Assembly: GCF_018399035.1 (NCBI RefSeq)
Contig: NZ_CP073760.1
Coordinates: 1,302,001 to 1,366,000 of the forward strand
Direction: 5' to 3'
DNA length: 64,000 bases
Origin: Thiocapsa sp.
GTDB lineage: Bacteria; Pseudomonadota; Gammaproteobacteria; Chromatiales; Chromatiaceae
Shown: piece by piece, positions 63,108 to 64,000 of the stretch
Position numbering within the stretch: position 1 is the stretch's first letter
Layout: every line of letters starts with the position of its first letter
Notes under the pieces: generated by a model
Databases searched by the model: none
What the model saw: only the letters and a program-made list of their open reading frames with translations
What the model was told of the DNA's origin: nothing
Translations under genes and position numbers: made by a program

Positions 63108-63480
63108 GCGAGTACGGGTCCGCATCGACCTCGACCACATCGCCCGACCCCTCCCACCCAGATCACCGCCCCACCAATGCCCCAAATATCCTTCCACGCC
63201 ATGGACGTCAGCCCCAACGCATCGAAGCTCGGCAGCCAACAGGCCGGTCCGCTGCAGGTGCCGAGCGCGCGATAATCGGCCCCGACCGGAATCACCTCGA
63301 AACCGACGCGCTCGAACAAGGGGACGGCCCGCCGCAGATGCCAGGCGGAGGTCACCAGCAGCACCCGGTCGATACCCAACGGCTCCACAAGCGCCCGACT
63401 CGCTTCGGCGTTGCCGCGCGTGTTCCGACTCTGCGATTCGGAGAGGATCGCCGACCGCGGCACGCCCAAATCGACCAGAA
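63108..63480 (-). pseudogene. DUF218 (YdcF/ElyC-like) fragment
   Basis: The frame holds FLVDLGVPRSAILSESQSRN, TRGNAEASRALVEPLGIDRV, LLVTSAWHLRRAVPLFERVG and FEVIPVGADYRAL, the core of DUF218 proteins (envelope-related, unknown chemistry). The N-terminal part is absent, and the C-terminus runs into the repeat array after about 63120. Confidence 0.75.
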
Positions 63481-63509
63481 AGCTTGCATTACAGCGTCGA
63501 AAGGAGCGC

Positions 63510-63782
63510 CTACAACGATCCTCTGGATCGATTTTGGATCTCCCAGATCGAGCTTCTGAAAATCCTGGCAAGCGAAGGATGAAGGGGGTCGTCTTCTCGA
63601 ACCTCGGATTTTGCCTTCTCCGACAGCTCCATCGTTTCCCAAAGCACTCCCCAAGGCAGCTCCTTGTGCTGCATGTCGATCACCGTCTCCAGCTCCTCGA
63701 CAGTCGCCCGATCCAGCGGGCGCTTGCGCAGCCCCTTGGCGAGTCGCCGCTGATGAGCAAACTTACCGAAACCCAAGAACAT
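63510..63782 (-). CDS. Hypothetical protein
   Basis: This 90-residue frame starts MFLGFGKFAHQRRLAKGLRK (ATG 63782, preceded by GGAAGGAGGG on the minus strand). It is rich in charged helical residues (TVEELETVIDMQHKELPWGV). I recognise no family. The last residues (NRSRGSL) may derive from the junction with the DUF218 fragment. Confidence 0.5.
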   Translation of the reverse strand: MFLGFGKFAHQRRLAKGLRKRPLDRATVEELETVIDMQHKELPWGVLWETMELSEKAKSEVREDDPLHPSLARIFRSSIWEIQNRSRGSL

Positions 63783-63868
63783 AAAACCCTCCTTCCGCTC
63801 TCGAAATGGCGAGGACTTCAAGCACCCGAACCACTGTTGCACAAGGCTCCTCGAAACCCGACAAATCC

Positions 63869-64000
63869 TCACCCCCAATCGAGGACCATTGTGCACTCGC
63901 CGTCAGAGATCTCGACCTCCAGACACTGCGCCGGCAAAGAGCGGCCAAACTCAGGATGCCACACATCGGTCACGAGCCGGGCCTGTCCCTTGGCGATGGA
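63869..64000 (-). CDS. C-terminus of an unidentified gene (partial)
   Basis: The frame is open to the window edge and ends KGQARLVTDVWHPEFGRSLP and then AQCLEVEISDGECTMVLDWG and stop. It is protein-like, but I do not recognise the family. Confidence 0.5.
   Translation of the reverse strand, partial: SIAKGQARLVTDVWHPEFGRSLPAQCLEVEISDGECTMVLDWG

Noticed and set aside
1..64000. rRNA or tRNA genes
   Set aside because: No recognisable tRNA cloverleaf or rRNA segment was noticed on either strand; tRNAscan was not available to confirm.

Overview
The window looks like a high-GC gammaproteobacterial chromosome, probably a purple sulfur bacterium of the Chromatiaceae. This is inferred from gene flavour, GC content and the density of toxin-antitoxin (TA) loci and palindromic repeats; no rRNA or other marker gene is present. 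I see no rRNA, tRNA or CRISPR array.

The most exciting content is a dispersed lasso-peptide (RiPP) locus between about 5.8 and 27 kb. It has a 56-residue precursor (10294-10464) with a leader of the YxxP...T type and a predicted 17-residue core, SGGRPAYIEDGFGIYQS. The maturation genes are an RRE protein B1 (13972-14256), a leader peptidase B2 (7252-7752) and an asparagine-synthetase-like cyclase C (14526-16436). The probable tailoring and export genes are an HPr-kinase-like protein, a sulfotransferase, a nucleotidyltransferase, a signal-peptidase-like protein in which Cys replaces the usual Ser, and an ABC exporter. The genes are on both strands and are separated by TA modules, Rpn-nuclease debris and palindromes.

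Layout. 0-5.7 kb: TA genes, a fragment of a UDP-GlcNAc 2-epimerase gene, and four ~815-bp ORF-less elements with group II intron hallmarks, two of them in direct tandem. 5.7-27 kb: lasso locus plus TA loci, Rpn fragments and coiled-coil paralogues. 27-34 kb: a REP-associated tyrosine transposase (RAYT) inside its palindrome array, a broken wecB/wbjD, a complete toxin-antitoxin-chaperone operon (MqsR-MqsA-SecB-like), a HigBA-like pair, and scraps of a wbjC and a Gfo/Idh/MocA gene. 34.1-36.1 kb: an intact group II intron with its reverse transcriptase. 36.7-40 kb and 50.5-56.8 kb: extracellular-polysaccharide genes (trypsin-like lipoprotein, PHP-type phosphatase, O-antigen ligase-like protein, TPR protein, Wzc-like tyrosine kinase, Wza-like exporter, GT2). 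They are split by a block with a J-domain protein, a dead DUF6399-type transposase, a SPOR protein, a FecR-like protein and an IS110 element. 56.9-63.1 kb: an array of 17 compound repeats. 63.1-64 kb: a DUF218 fragment and two unknown genes.

Two themes tie the non-coding DNA together. First, at least six palindrome families share a GTAG (or GTGG) tetranucleotide directly 5' of a hairpin, which is the signature of RAYT-mobilised REP sequences. Second, the ORF-less introns sit at exact sites (CCGGGGAC followed by A or G) whose unoccupied versions are also in the window, so precise insertion can be read directly from the sequence.
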